A stretch of 64,000 nucleotides of DNA from Aliihoeflea sp. 2WW (GTDB taxonomy: Bacteria; Pseudomonadota; Alphaproteobacteria; Rhizobiales; Rhizobiaceae): positions 1 through 64,000 of the forward strand of contig NZ_AYOD01000003.1 in NCBI RefSeq assembly GCF_000497755.1, written 5' to 3'. The translations under genes were made by a program, and so were the position numbers. Shown here in pieces: positions 47,883 through 55,916 of this stretch; position 1 is the stretch's first letter, and the number at the start of each line of letters is the position of its first letter. The notes below the pieces were generated by a model, which had not been told where the DNA came from, did no database searches, and saw only the letters and a program-made list of their open reading frames with translations.

Positions 47883-48027
47883 TGACCCCACCCTTTATCC
47901 CTCCCCACAAGGGGGAGGGAATTCGTCGGCGTGACGTTTGCCTTTTGAACCTAGGTACCCGGTTTCGAGCATGAGGCTCGGCCATGGCGGCTCCCTCCCC
48001 CTTGTGGGGAGGGATAGAGGGTGGGGG
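47883..48027. repeat. Composite inverted-repeat element, copy 3
   Basis: Left arm 47883-47918 and inverted right arm 47990-48027 are the same sequences as at 24.8-25.3 kb. The 71-nt spacer starts with the same AATTCG-CGGCG but is otherwise different. It lies between the converging MFS and ttcA genes. Confidence 0.85.
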
Positions 48028-48059
48028 TACGCCTCGGATAGGCCTCTCAATCCGGCGCG

Positions 48060-48914
48060 TTACGCGCCCTGAGCGAAAGTTCCCAAAGACGCGAAGTCGA
48101 ACAGCTTGGTGTCGAGCAGGTGCGATGGGCGGACGTTGGCGAGGGCACGGATCATGGCTTCCTTGCGGCCGGGCATGCGGCGCTCCATTTCGGCGATCAT
48201 CTCCTTCATCGCGTTGCGCTGCAGGCCGTCCTGGCTGCCGCAAAGGTCGCATGGAATGATCGGGAAGCGCATGGCTTCGGCGAATTTCGCCAAATCGCCT
48301 TCGGCGCAATAGGAGAGCGGGCGCAGGACCATCAGGTCGCCGTCGTCGTTCAGCAGCTTGGGCGGCATGGCGGCGAGGCGGGCGCCGTGGAAGAGGTTGA
48401 GGAAGAACGTCTCCAGAATGTCCTCGCGGTGATGGCCGAGGACGAGCGCCGAACACCCCTCCTCCCGCGCGACGCGGTAGAGATTGCCGCGGCGAAGGCG
48501 CGAGCAGAGCGCGCAGTAGGTTGCGTTTTCCGGCACCTTTTCGGTGACGATGGAATAGGTGTCACGATATTCGATGCGGTGGGCGATGCCGTGCCGCGAC
48601 AGGTAGTCGGGCAGGATGTGCTTGGGGAAGTTCGGCTGGCCCTGATCGAGATTGCAGGCGAGGAGTTCGACGGGGAGCATGCCGCGCCACTGGAGATCGA
48701 GCAGGATTGCCAGAAGGCCGTAGGAATCCTTGCCGCCGGAGAGCGCGACGAGCCATTTCTCGCCCGGTTTGACCATCGCGAAATCGTCGAGCGCCTGGCG
48801 GGTGGAGCGCAGGAGGCGCTTGCGCAGCTTGTTGAACTCGACCGAGCGCGGCGCATCCGCCATCAAGGGCGGAATGGACTGCGCGTCGTCATCGTGCGGC
48901 TGGTGGAGCGTCAT
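48060..48914 (-). CDS. ttcA: tRNA 2-thiocytidine(32) synthetase TtcA
   Basis: PP-loop ATPase of 284 aa: SGGKDS (59-64), CxxC Cys134/Cys137 in [11 protein letters not shown], and further CxxC Cys222/Cys225 in PCDLCGSQ. The first pair and Cys222 are typical [4Fe-4S] ligands in TtcA. It thiolates C32 of certain tRNAs. Confidence 0.96.
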   Translation of the reverse strand: MTLHQPHDDDAQSIPPLMADAPRSVEFNKLRKRLLRSTRQALDDFAMVKPGEKWLVALSGGKDSYGLLAILLDLQWRGMLPVELLACNLDQGQPNFPKHILPDYLSRHGIAHRIEYRDTYSIVTEKVPENATYCALCSRLRRGNLYRVAREEGCSALVLGHHREDILETFFLNLFHGARLAAMPPKLLNDDGDLMVLRPLSYCAEGDLAKFAEAMRFPIIPCDLCGSQDGLQRNAMKEMIAEMERRMPGRKEAMIRALANVRPSHLLDTKLFDFASLGTFAQGA

Positions 48915-48940
48915 CGTCGCGTTAGACCAAAGCGTGGGCC

Positions 48941-48969
48941 AAAAAGAAAGGCCGCGTCGAAACGCGGCC
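48941..48969 (-). terminator. Rho-independent terminator of rpsD
   Basis: On the minus strand: GGCCGCGT, loop TTCG, ACGCGGCC, then TTTCTTTTT. The stem is 8 bp and ends 26 nt after the rpsD stop. Confidence 0.9.
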
Positions 48970-48995
48970 CATCCGAATTCGATGATCGAAACTGA

Positions 48996-49613
48996 TCAGC
49001 GCGAGTAGAACTCGACGACCAGGTTCGGTTCCATCTGGACGGCGAACGGAACGTCGGCCAGGCCAGGAGCGCGCACGAAGGTCGCGGTCATCTTGGAGTG
49101 ATCGGCCTCGACATAGTCCGGCACGTCGCGCTCGGCGAGCTGCACCGATTCGAGCACGATCACGAGCTGCTTCGACTTCTCGCGCACCTCGATCACGTCG
49201 CCCGGACGGCAGCGGAACGAAGCGATGTTCGTGCGGCGGCCGTTGACGTTGACGTGGCCGTGGTTGACGAACTGACGGGCGGCGAAGATCGTCGGCGCGA
49301 ACTTGGCGCGGTACACGACCGCATCCAGGCGCGACTCCAGCAGACCGATCAGATTGTCCGGCGTATCGCCCTTGCGACGGTCGGCTTCCTCGTAGGTCTT
49401 GCGGAACTGCTTCTCGGAGATGTCGCCGTAGTGACCCTTGAGCTTCTGCTTGGCGCGGAGCTGCAGGCCGAAGTCGGACAGCTTGCCCTTGCGGCGCTGG
49501 CCGTGCTGGCCGGGGCCGTATTCGCGCTTGTTGACCGGGGACTTCGGACGGCCCCAGATGTTTTCGCCCAAACGGCGGTCGAGCTTGTACTTTGCGGATT
49601 GGCGCTTGCTCAT
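48996..49613 (-). CDS. rpsD: 30S ribosomal protein S4
   Basis: Protein of 205 aa, the standard length, beginning [20 protein letters not shown] and containing the S4 RNA-binding domain ([30 protein letters not shown]). It binds 16S rRNA early in assembly. Start chosen at ATG 49613. Monocistronic, with its own terminator and a leader of about 170 nt. Confidence 0.98.
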   Translation of the reverse strand: MSKRQSAKYKLDRRLGENIWGRPKSPVNKREYGPGQHGQRRKGKLSDFGLQLRAKQKLKGHYGDISEKQFRKTYEEADRRKGDTPDNLIGLLESRLDAVVYRAKFAPTIFAARQFVNHGHVNVNGRRTNIASFRCRPGDVIEVREKSKQLVIVLESVQLAERDVPDYVEADHSKMTATFVRAPGLADVPFAVQMEPNLVVEFYSR

Positions 49614-49786
49614 CGCATTCCCTTTCAAACAATTGCACCCGGATGCTCACGCACCGGGCGAAGGAAACGCGCCCTCCTCTGGCCCCCGTTTTCGGAGCCT
49701 GACAGGGCATCTCACGCAATGCGATGAAGATGCCCACGGGACACGTCAAATGAAACACCGCGCATTGCGGCGCGGCGTTGGGGTGT

Positions 49787-49815
49787 CTGCTATGCGAGTG
49801 CGCATATAATGTCAA
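49787..49815 (-). promoter_or_regulatory. Candidate rpsD promoter
   Basis: On the minus strand, TTGACA (49810-49815) is followed after 17 nt by TAGCAG. The -35 is perfect, the -10 is weak. Transcription from here would give a leader of about 165 nt before rpsD. Confidence 0.4.
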
Positions 49816-49828
49816 GCGCAGGCGCGCA

Positions 49829-51115
49829 TCAGCCGAAGATCAGCCCTTCGCCGATATGAAGGGCAAGGCCTGCGAGGCCACCGATAATCATGCCATTGAA
49901 GCGTATATATTGCAGATCGCGGCCGATGTTGAGTTCGATCAGACGCGTGGTCTGGGCGATGTCCCAGGCCTTGACCTGCTCGGCGATGAAGATCGCAACA
50001 CCGGACTTCTGCTTTTCGACGAAGGAAGCGAGCGCGACGACGAAGCCGGCATTCATGTCGGCGCGGATGTCCGGGTCGTCGGCGAGACGGCGGCCGATTT
50101 CCATGAACATCGAGGCGAGATGGGAGCGGATGATGGAATTGTCGCTCTCGGCATCCTCCCGCAAGAATGTCGCGAGGTTCTTCCAGATCTCGTCGGCGAG
50201 CGTGGCGAGCTCGGGCCGGGCGAGCAGGTTCGCCTTGATGCGCTCGGCGCGGGCGACGTAGGCGGGATCGGTCTTCAGATCCTCGATGAAGCGCAGCGCG
50301 AAGGCGTCGAATTCCTGACGGAGCGGGTGATCGGGATCGGTGCCGGCCTCCTCCATCAGGCGGCCGGCGGAGGCGACGATCTTGTTGAGGAGATAGGCGT
50401 CGGCGCGGAAGATGTTGGCGAGCGTCGGCAGTTCGGCGCGGACGCGTTCGCGCATGACACCGAGCGTCTTTTCGTCGTTGAGGATGCCCCCGAGGACGTG
50501 GATCAGGCCGTCGAAGAGGCGCTGGTGCCGGCGCTCGGCGGTGACGGCGGAGAGGAGTTCGGCCGCGACGGGGGCGATGTCGATCTTGTCCAGACGCTCG
50601 ACGACGCGCTTGCCGAGGAAGCCGCGGAGGTTTGAGTTTTCGAGCGCCGCGAGTGCCTGCGGGGTCATGCGGGTGACGAAGCCGGCGAGGTCGTCGGCAT
50701 GGCGGCGCTCGCCCAGCCAATCGGCGACGAGGCGGGCGAAGTCGACCTCCTGCAGCTTGGCGTGGACGGCCTTTTCAGTAAGGAAATTGGATTCGATGAA
50801 ACGGCCGAGATTGTTGGCGATGCGGTCCTTGTTGGCCGGAATGATCGCCGTGTGCGGGATCGGCAGGCCGAGCGGGCGGCGGAACAGCGCCACGACCGCA
50901 TACCAGTCGGCGATGCCGCCGATGGCGGCGGCTTCGGCGAAGGCGGCGACATAGCCAAGGCCGGGATAGCCGTCCACGAATGCCCGGGCGGCGAGGAACA
51001 CGGCGACGCAGACCACCAGTGCCGACGTTGCGACGGCCTTGGTTCGGCGCAGCGCGCGGGCCTTTTCGATGTCGCCGAGCGCGGCAATCTGCGCTCGGGC
51101 ATGGTCTCGGTTCAT
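49829..51115 (-). CDS. DUF445 family membrane protein
   Basis: Protein of about 428 aa: an N-terminal transmembrane segment (AVATSALVVCVAVFLAARAF), the DUF445 hallmark AAIGGIADWYAVVALFRRPL then IPHTAIIPANKDRI, a long helical region, and a C-terminal hydrophobic segment (FNGMIIGGLAGLALHI). Function unknown. Start uncertain: GTG 51136, ATG 51127 and ATG 51115 are all in frame, none with a good Shine-Dalgarno, and the first two overlap a TTGCATCGCAC motif. Confidence 0.87.
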   Translation of the reverse strand: MNRDHARAQIAALGDIEKARALRRTKAVATSALVVCVAVFLAARAFVDGYPGLGYVAAFAEAAAIGGIADWYAVVALFRRPLGLPIPHTAIIPANKDRIANNLGRFIESNFLTEKAVHAKLQEVDFARLVADWLGERRHADDLAGFVTRMTPQALAALENSNLRGFLGKRVVERLDKIDIAPVAAELLSAVTAERRHQRLFDGLIHVLGGILNDEKTLGVMRERVRAELPTLANIFRADAYLLNKIVASAGRLMEEAGTDPDHPLRQEFDAFALRFIEDLKTDPAYVARAERIKANLLARPELATLADEIWKNLATFLREDAESDNSIIRSHLASMFMEIGRRLADDPDIRADMNAGFVVALASFVEKQKSGVAIFIAEQVKAWDIAQTTRLIELNIGRDLQYIRFNGMIIGGLAGLALHIGEGLIFG

Positions 51116-51143
51116 ACTTTTTTGCATCGCACGCACATTTTAT

Positions 51144-51158
51144 GTTGCATTGCACAAT
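51144..51158 (+). promoter_or_regulatory. Candidate PhaR-like operator upstream of phasin gene
   Basis: GTTGCATTGCACAAT lies 80 nt before the phasin start. A near copy in reverse, ATTGTGCGTTGCAAC, lies upstream of the acetyltransferase gene, and a partial copy (TTGCATCGCACG) sits at 51122-51133. TGCA-rich sites bind the PHB-responsive repressor PhaR in other Alphaproteobacteria; assignment here is inference. Confidence 0.45.
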
Positions 51159-51238
51159 TCCATATCTATATACGCATCACGCCTCGAGCCGAATGGGCGG
51201 GGTTCGACCATGGCTCCCTAACGAGAATGGAGATTCAA

Positions 51239-51700
51239 ATGACCAAGACCAAGACCCAGCAGGCCGCTGCTTCCTATTTCGACGGTTTCACCCGCGCTTT
51301 CGACGACGTCGGCGCGAAGATCCAGGTTCCCGAAGCCACCCGCGACTTCTTCCGCACGCAGGCTGCGACCGCTGCCCAGCGCGCCGAGGAACTGCATCGC
51401 CAGGCCGCTTCGCTCGCCGACCAGAGCAAGACCGTTTTCGGTCCGTTCGCCGGCAGCTTCGATGCCGTGACGCGCACCATGCTCGACGCGACGCTTGCCA
51501 ACACGCAGCACTATTTCGCCACCGTCGAGAAGCTTGCCGATGCCAATTCGGTCGGTGAAGCGCTGACGATCCAGGCCGATTACGTGCGCGAGGCGACCGC
51601 CGCCAACATGGAGCGCATCCGCTCCGGCGCCGACCAGGCCAAGACGCTGATGGCCGACAACGCCAAGGTCGTTCAGGACCAGGTCAAGAAGGCCGCCTGA
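51239..51700 (+). CDS. Phasin family protein
   Basis: Protein of 153 aa, helical and rich in Ala, with the phasin pattern TRDFFRTQAATAAQRAEELH and TTLANTQHYFATVEKLA-like core (here TLANTQHYFATVEKLADA). Phasins coat polyhydroxyalkanoate granules. GGAG sits 6 nt upstream of ATG 51239, better than the ATG at 51227. A strong terminator follows. No phaC or phaR gene is in the window. Confidence 0.92.
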   Translation: MTKTKTQQAAASYFDGFTRAFDDVGAKIQVPEATRDFFRTQAATAAQRAEELHRQAASLADQSKTVFGPFAGSFDAVTRTMLDATLANTQHYFATVEKLADANSVGEALTIQADYVREATAANMERIRSGADQAKTLMADNAKVVQDQVKKAA

Positions 51701-51713
51701 ACCAATTACCGAT

Positions 51714-51747
51714 AAAAAAAGGCCCGGATTTTTCCGGGCCTTTTTTT
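51714..51747. terminator. Bidirectional terminator between phasin and acetyltransferase genes
   Basis: A 15-bp perfect stem, seven A plus GGCCCGGA pairing with TCCGGGCC plus seven T, loop TTTT. The A and T runs on both sides allow termination of both converging genes. Confidence 0.93.
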
Positions 51748-51757
51748 GTGCCTTCAA

Positions 51758-52303
51758 TCAGGCGGCGAGAGGTCGGGGTTGAGGCATCACCTGTGGGGCG
51801 AAGATTTCGGCGGCAGGCTCGAGCTCGATCAGCCCCACCGTCTCGCCGCCCTCGAAACGCAGCCGCGCATTAAAGCGGGAGGCAAGGCGCTTCATCGCCT
51901 GGTTCTGCGGATGGGTGGTGACGCGAAGCTGGGTGTAGCCGAGCGCGTGGGCGTGCCAGATCAGGCGCTGGAACAGCTTGCTGCCGATGCCGCGATGCTG
52001 GAGAACCTGCTCGACCGAGAATGCGATCTCGCCGGTCGGCTCGCCCTCGCCTTCTATCTCGTGCAGTTCGGCGGCGCCCAGCACCTCGTCACCTTCGACA
52101 TAGCCGATCACCGTCGTGCCGGCGCGAAAAGCGCGGTCGGCATAGGCTGCGACGAATGCGTCGTTCGACGGACCGTTGAAACGGTCGCGGCGACTTTCGA
52201 CATCGAGGCGGAGAAGATGTTCGCGGAACTTCGGCAGATCCGACGGGCGGAGCTGGCGGATGACGCCAAGGGGCATTTCGGTGTTGATTCTCAGGTCTTG
52301 CAT
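51758..52303 (-). CDS. GNAT family N-acetyltransferase
   Basis: Protein of 181 aa. The acetyl-CoA loop is QHRGIGSKLFQRL, preceded by GEIAFSVEQVL and followed by TTHPQNQAMKRLASRF, the GNAT order. The N-terminus (IRQLRPSDLPKFREHLLRL) resembles protein-acetyltransferase-like members. GAGGAGAG precedes ATG 52303. Substrate unknown. Confidence 0.9.
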   Translation of the reverse strand: MQDLRINTEMPLGVIRQLRPSDLPKFREHLLRLDVESRRDRFNGPSNDAFVAAYADRAFRAGTTVIGYVEGDEVLGAAELHEIEGEGEPTGEIAFSVEQVLQHRGIGSKLFQRLIWHAHALGYTQLRVTTHPQNQAMKRLASRFNARLRFEGGETVGLIELEPAAEIFAPQVMPQPRPLAA

Positions 52304-52361
52304 ATCGTCGCTCTCCTCAAGGGCTCCTCCCCTGAAGTCGAAGCAACTCGACCTACCGAAT

Positions 52362-52376
52362 ATTGTGCGTTGCAAC
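52362..52376 (-). promoter_or_regulatory. Second copy of the phasin-promoter motif
   Basis: Read on the minus strand it is GTTGCAACGCACAAT, matching the phasin-upstream motif at 13 of 15 positions, about 60 nt before the acetyltransferase start. It suggests shared control of the two convergent genes. Confidence 0.45.
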
Positions 52377-52460
52377 ATGAATTTCAAGGCAAATCGGCGT
52401 GAGCATGGCTGCCATGCGCCGTTAAAGATGATATTTACGCTCATGTTTTTTCATTGCGGC

Positions 52461-52489
52461 TTGTCTGGAACCGTTCTAAGGAATAGACA
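52461..52489 (+). promoter_or_regulatory. Candidate rirA promoter
   Basis: TTGTCT (52461-52466), a 17-nt spacer and TAGACA (52484-52489), about 38 nt before the start codon. Weak match; no clear iron-box motif seen. Confidence 0.3.
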
Positions 52490-52526
52490 ATAGGAAGCCG
52501 ACCGACGGAATCGTGAAAGGCATGCC

Positions 52527-52988
52527 ATGCGGCTGACCCGCCAGACGAATTACGCAGTGCGTATCCTGATGTATTGCGCGGCCAATCCCGGGCGGCTGAG
52601 CCGCATTCCCGAGATCGCGAGCGCTTATGGCGTCTCGGAGCTGTTCCTGTTCAAGATCCTGCAGCCGCTGGTCGAGCACGGACTGGTCGAGACGGTTCGC
52701 GGGCGCAATGGCGGCGTGCGGCTTGGACGCGCGGCGACCGAGATCACGCTGTTCGACATCGTGCGGGTGACGGAAGACAGCTTCGCCATGGCCGAATGCT
52801 TCGAGAAGGACGCGACGGAGTGCCCGCTGGTCGATGCCTGCGCGCTCAACGAAGCGTTGCGCAAGGCGCTGAACGCCTTCTTCGAGGTGCTTGAGGGGTA
52901 TACGATCGAGGATCTGGTCAAAGCGCGGCCGAACATGCGCTCGCTGCTCGGCATCGATGTGGACTTGCCGCGGGTGGCGGCGAACTAG
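52527..52988 (+). CDS. rirA: Iron-responsive Rrf2-family regulator RirA
   Basis: Protein of 153 aa with an N-terminal winged helix (MRLTRQTNYAVRILMYCAAN) and Cys91, Cys99 and Cys105 (ECFEKDATECPLVDACALNE) at the positions that hold the [4Fe-4S] cluster in rhizobial RirA. The segment VRGRNGGVRLGRAATEITLFD, seen as VRGRNGGVRLG, and VRVTEDSFAMAECF are near-diagnostic. Under iron sufficiency RirA represses iron-uptake genes, including hmu in rhizobia. It faces the hmu operon, which makes it the likely regulator of its neighbours. Confidence 0.94.
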   Translation: MRLTRQTNYAVRILMYCAANPGRLSRIPEIASAYGVSELFLFKILQPLVEHGLVETVRGRNGGVRLGRAATEITLFDIVRVTEDSFAMAECFEKDATECPLVDACALNEALRKALNAFFEVLEGYTIEDLVKARPNMRSLLGIDVDLPRVAAN

Positions 52989-53026
52989 CTATCGGGCGAA
53001 GGTTTTGCGAGGCACAGGGGTGAGGC

Positions 53027-53146
53027 CTGGATTCCTGTGACGAGCACAGGAATGACGGCATCAAGGGTTAAGCGGGCCTTCGACCATCGCTCTATGGCGG
53101 AAACACTCCTGCCATCGTCATTCCTGTGCTTGTCACAGGAATCCAG
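53027..53146. repeat. Large inverted repeat between rirA and hmuV
   Basis: Arm 53027-53057 (CTGGATTCCTGTGAC-n-AGCACAGGAATGACG) and arm 53116-53146 are reverse complements over 31 bp with only one mismatch, separated by 58 nt. Each arm is itself a near palindrome around TTCCTGTG/CACAGGAA. It sits past the ends of two convergent genes and could stop transcription from both sides or be an intergenic repeat element. Confidence 0.85.
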
Positions 53147-53167
53147 GTCTCGGTTTTCGATGACGTC

Positions 53168-53959
53168 CTAAGCCCGGATCGACTGCGGCAGGACGAAGGG
53201 GACGTTTCCCAAAGGCGCGACGCCGACGCGCAGGCGGCAGTCGAAGACGGTTTCGATCAGTTCATCCGTCAGAAGATCGGCCGGAGCGCCGAAAGCGGCG
53301 ACCCTGCCCTCGTTCAGCATCATCATGCGGTCGGCATACATCGCCGTCAGGTTCAGATCGTGCAGGACGGCAATGACGCCGCCGCCGCGGCGGGCGTAAT
53401 CGCGCGCGACGTTCATGATGACGAGCTGGTGCTTGATGTCGAGGCTGGAGACGGGCTCGTCGAGGAAGAGGTAGCGCGCTTGTCCGTCGAGCACCGGCTC
53501 CCAGACCTGACAGAGAACGCGGGCGAGTTGCACGCGCTGCTGCTCGCCGCCTGAAAGTTCCTGATAGTGACGGCCGGCAAAACCGGAGAGGTCGACGGTC
53601 GAAAGAGCGCGGTCGGGGAGCGTTTCGAGATCGCGGTCGGCAACGCCGGAGCGACCGCCCATCAGGCCGAGCCGGACGATTTCGCGGACGGTGAAGGGGA
53701 AGGACAGGCTCGTTGCCTGCGGGAGGACGGCGCGCAGGCCGGCGGCCTGCCACGGCTTCAGCGAGCGGAGGTCGCGGCCGTCGATCCTGATCTCGCCCAT
53801 TGAATCCAGATCGCCTGACAAGGCCTTGAGAAAGGTCGATTTTCCCGATCCGTTCGGGCCGACGATGGCGGTGATTTCACCGGCAATGGCGGTGAAGTCG
53901 ATGCCATGCAAGATCGGCCGGCCACCGAGCGAAACCTTGACGTTGCGGGTCTCGATCAT
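53168..53959 (-). CDS. hmuV: Heme ABC transporter ATP-binding protein
   Basis: ABC ATPase of 263 aa: Walker A GPNGSGKST (34-42), signature LSGGEQQ (135-141), Walker B YLFLDEP (163-169) and VLHDLNL (H loop). Powers heme import through HmuU. ATG 53959 lies 7 nt after the hmuU stop with GAGG upstream. Confidence 0.96.
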   Translation of the reverse strand: MIETRNVKVSLGGRPILHGIDFTAIAGEITAIVGPNGSGKSTFLKALSGDLDSMGEIRIDGRDLRSLKPWQAAGLRAVLPQATSLSFPFTVREIVRLGLMGGRSGVADRDLETLPDRALSTVDLSGFAGRHYQELSGGEQQRVQLARVLCQVWEPVLDGQARYLFLDEPVSSLDIKHQLVIMNVARDYARRGGGVIAVLHDLNLTAMYADRMMMLNEGRVAAFGAPADLLTDELIETVFDCRLRVGVAPLGNVPFVLPQSIRA

Positions 53960-53966
53960 CACGGCC

Positions 53967-55055
53967 TCACAAGTCCAACACGCCGCGCCGGCGCAGCAAA
54001 ATCCAGAGGAAGAACGGTGCGCCGACGGCAGCCGTGACGATGCCGATCGGCAGTTCGGCGGGCGCGACGATGGTGCGCGAGACGGCGTCTGCGAGAAGCA
54101 GGAGGCTTGCGCCGAGAAGCGCGGAGGCCGGCAGGAGGTAGCGATGGTCGGGGCCGATCGACAGGCGCAGGAGGTGCGGGACGACGATACCGACGAAGCC
54201 GATGCCGCCGGAAACGGCCACGGATGCACCCGTTGCGGCGGCGACGGCGACGATGGCGATGTTTTTGAGACGCTGGACGGGCACGCCGAGATGATGCGCG
54301 GCGCCCTCGCCCAGAGCGAGCGCGTTGAGGCCGCGCGCGAGGAATGGCGATGCGACGAGGGCGAGGACGATGATCGGGCCGGCGGCGAGGATTTTGGTCC
54401 ATGTCGCGCCGGCGAGCGAGCCGAGGCCCCAGAAGGTCAGGTCGCGGAGCTGGTTGTCGTCGGCGAGATAAACGAGGACGCCGGAAAAGGCGCCGGCCAT
54501 GGCGCCGAGCGCAATGCCGGCGAGAAGCATGGTCGCGACCGAGGTCTGACCGCGCCGCGTGGCGACCTTGTAGAGCAGGAGCGTCGTCGCGAGGCCGCCG
54601 AGAAAGGCGGCGAAGGGCAGCGCGTAGATGCCGAGAAGCGCGACGACGGGGCCGAGCGTCGTGCCGCCGAGAACGATGATCGAGATGGCGCCGAGGCCGG
54701 CGCCGGCGGAGACGCCGACGAGGCCGGGATCGGCGAGCGGGTTGCGGAACAGGCCCTGCATGACGGCGCCTGACACGGCAAGCGCCGCGCCGATGAGGAT
54801 GCCGAGCGCGACGCGCGGCAGGCGGATGTCGTAGATGATGACGCGGTCGCGCGCGGAAATCTCGATGTCGCTCGACAGAGTGGCCCGGATGAGGTCGACC
54901 ACCGAGGCGTCGGATGCGCCGGCCGTCAGGCTGAAGAGCGAGACGAAAACGAGCGCGCCGGCGAGGCCCAGGATCGTCAGCCGCGCGATGTGCGAGCGGT
55001 CGCCCGCCGGCCTTGCACGGCGCATGGCGGATGTCGCCTCTTGTGTCACGCTCAT
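53967..55055 (-). CDS. hmuU: Heme ABC transporter permease (FecCD family)
   Basis: Inner-membrane permease of 362 aa with about 9-10 helices: YDIRLPRVALGILIGAALAV, GAVMQGLFRNPLADPGLVGV and GIGFVGIVVPHLLRLSIGPD are FecCD signatures. Starts 1 nt after the hmuT stop. Confidence 0.96.
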   Translation of the reverse strand: MSVTQEATSAMRRARPAGDRSHIARLTILGLAGALVFVSLFSLTAGASDASVVDLIRATLSSDIEISARDRVIIYDIRLPRVALGILIGAALAVSGAVMQGLFRNPLADPGLVGVSAGAGLGAISIIVLGGTTLGPVVALLGIYALPFAAFLGGLATTLLLYKVATRRGQTSVATMLLAGIALGAMAGAFSGVLVYLADDNQLRDLTFWGLGSLAGATWTKILAAGPIIVLALVASPFLARGLNALALGEGAAHHLGVPVQRLKNIAIVAVAAATGASVAVSGGIGFVGIVVPHLLRLSIGPDHRYLLPASALLGASLLLLADAVSRTIVAPAELPIGIVTAAVGAPFFLWILLRRRGVLDL

Positions 55056-55056
55056 C

Positions 55057-55905
55057 TCAATCGGCTTCGGCGTGGAGTTTCGCCGCCAGTTCCTTTGCGG
55101 CGTCCGCCGTGCGCGGGCCGAAGCCGAGCAGATAGGCGCCGTCCATGCGGATGACGCGACCGGATTCGCCTGCCGGCGTCGCGGCCAGAGCGGGCTGCGT
55201 GGAGAGGTCGACAGGCGCGGGGTCGAGATTGCCGCCGCGATCCATCAGGAGGATGACGTCAGGGGCGGCGGTGACGATGGCTTCGTCGGTCAGTTGCTTG
55301 TAGCCCGGATAGTCGGTGATTGCGTTTTCGCCGCCGGCAATGCGGATCATCCCGTCGGCGGCGGTGCCGGTGCCGGATGCCATGACGCGCCCGCCCTCCA
55401 TCGACAGGATGAAGAGCACGCGGGCGGGGTCGTCGATGCCCGATGCGTCCTCTTCGGCCGCCTGGAGATCGGTATCGATGCGCTTTGCCAGTTCGGCCGC
55501 TTCGTCCTCGACGCCTAAAGCTTCGCCGACCGCAGCGACCTTGGCGAGCACGCCTTCGCGGTCGAAGCTTTCCGGCACGGTGACGACGGGTACGCTTGCC
55601 GAGCGGATGACGTCCATCGCCTCGGGCGGGCCTGCGCCTTCAAGCGTCAGGATCAGGTCGGGATCGACCGACAGGACGCCTTCGGGCGATAGCGCGCGCA
55701 TGTAGCCGACATCAGGCAGTTCCAGCGCTTCTTGCGGGAAGACGCTGGTGGTGTCGCGGGCGATGAGGCGGTCCTGCTGGCCTAGCGCATAGACGATCTC
55801 GGTCAGCGAGCCACCGATGGCGACGATGCGCTGCGGGCCGTCCTGCGCGAACGCCGCCGTGGAAAGCGCCAGCGTTGCGGCAAGGCCCAAGATGGTGATC
55901 CTCAT
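55057..55905 (-). CDS. hmuT: Periplasmic heme-binding protein
   Basis: Protein of 282 aa with a signal peptide (ITILGLAATLALSTAAFAQ) and the class III binding-protein pattern: RIVAIGGSLTEIVYALGQQD, VGYMRALSPEGVLSVDPDLI and LLGFGPRTADAAKELA. It hands heme from the receptor to HmuUV. Confidence 0.95.
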   Translation of the reverse strand: MRITILGLAATLALSTAAFAQDGPQRIVAIGGSLTEIVYALGQQDRLIARDTTSVFPQEALELPDVGYMRALSPEGVLSVDPDLILTLEGAGPPEAMDVIRSASVPVVTVPESFDREGVLAKVAAVGEALGVEDEAAELAKRIDTDLQAAEEDASGIDDPARVLFILSMEGGRVMASGTGTAADGMIRIAGGENAITDYPGYKQLTDEAIVTAAPDVILLMDRGGNLDPAPVDLSTQPALAATPAGESGRVIRMDGAYLLGFGPRTADAAKELAAKLHAEAD

Positions 55906-55916
55906 AGTCGCCTCGT

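Noticed and set aside
51195-51220. GGGGTTCGACC resembling a tRNA T-loop
   Set aside because: No acceptor, D or anticodon stems fit around it; it lies in the phasin leader.
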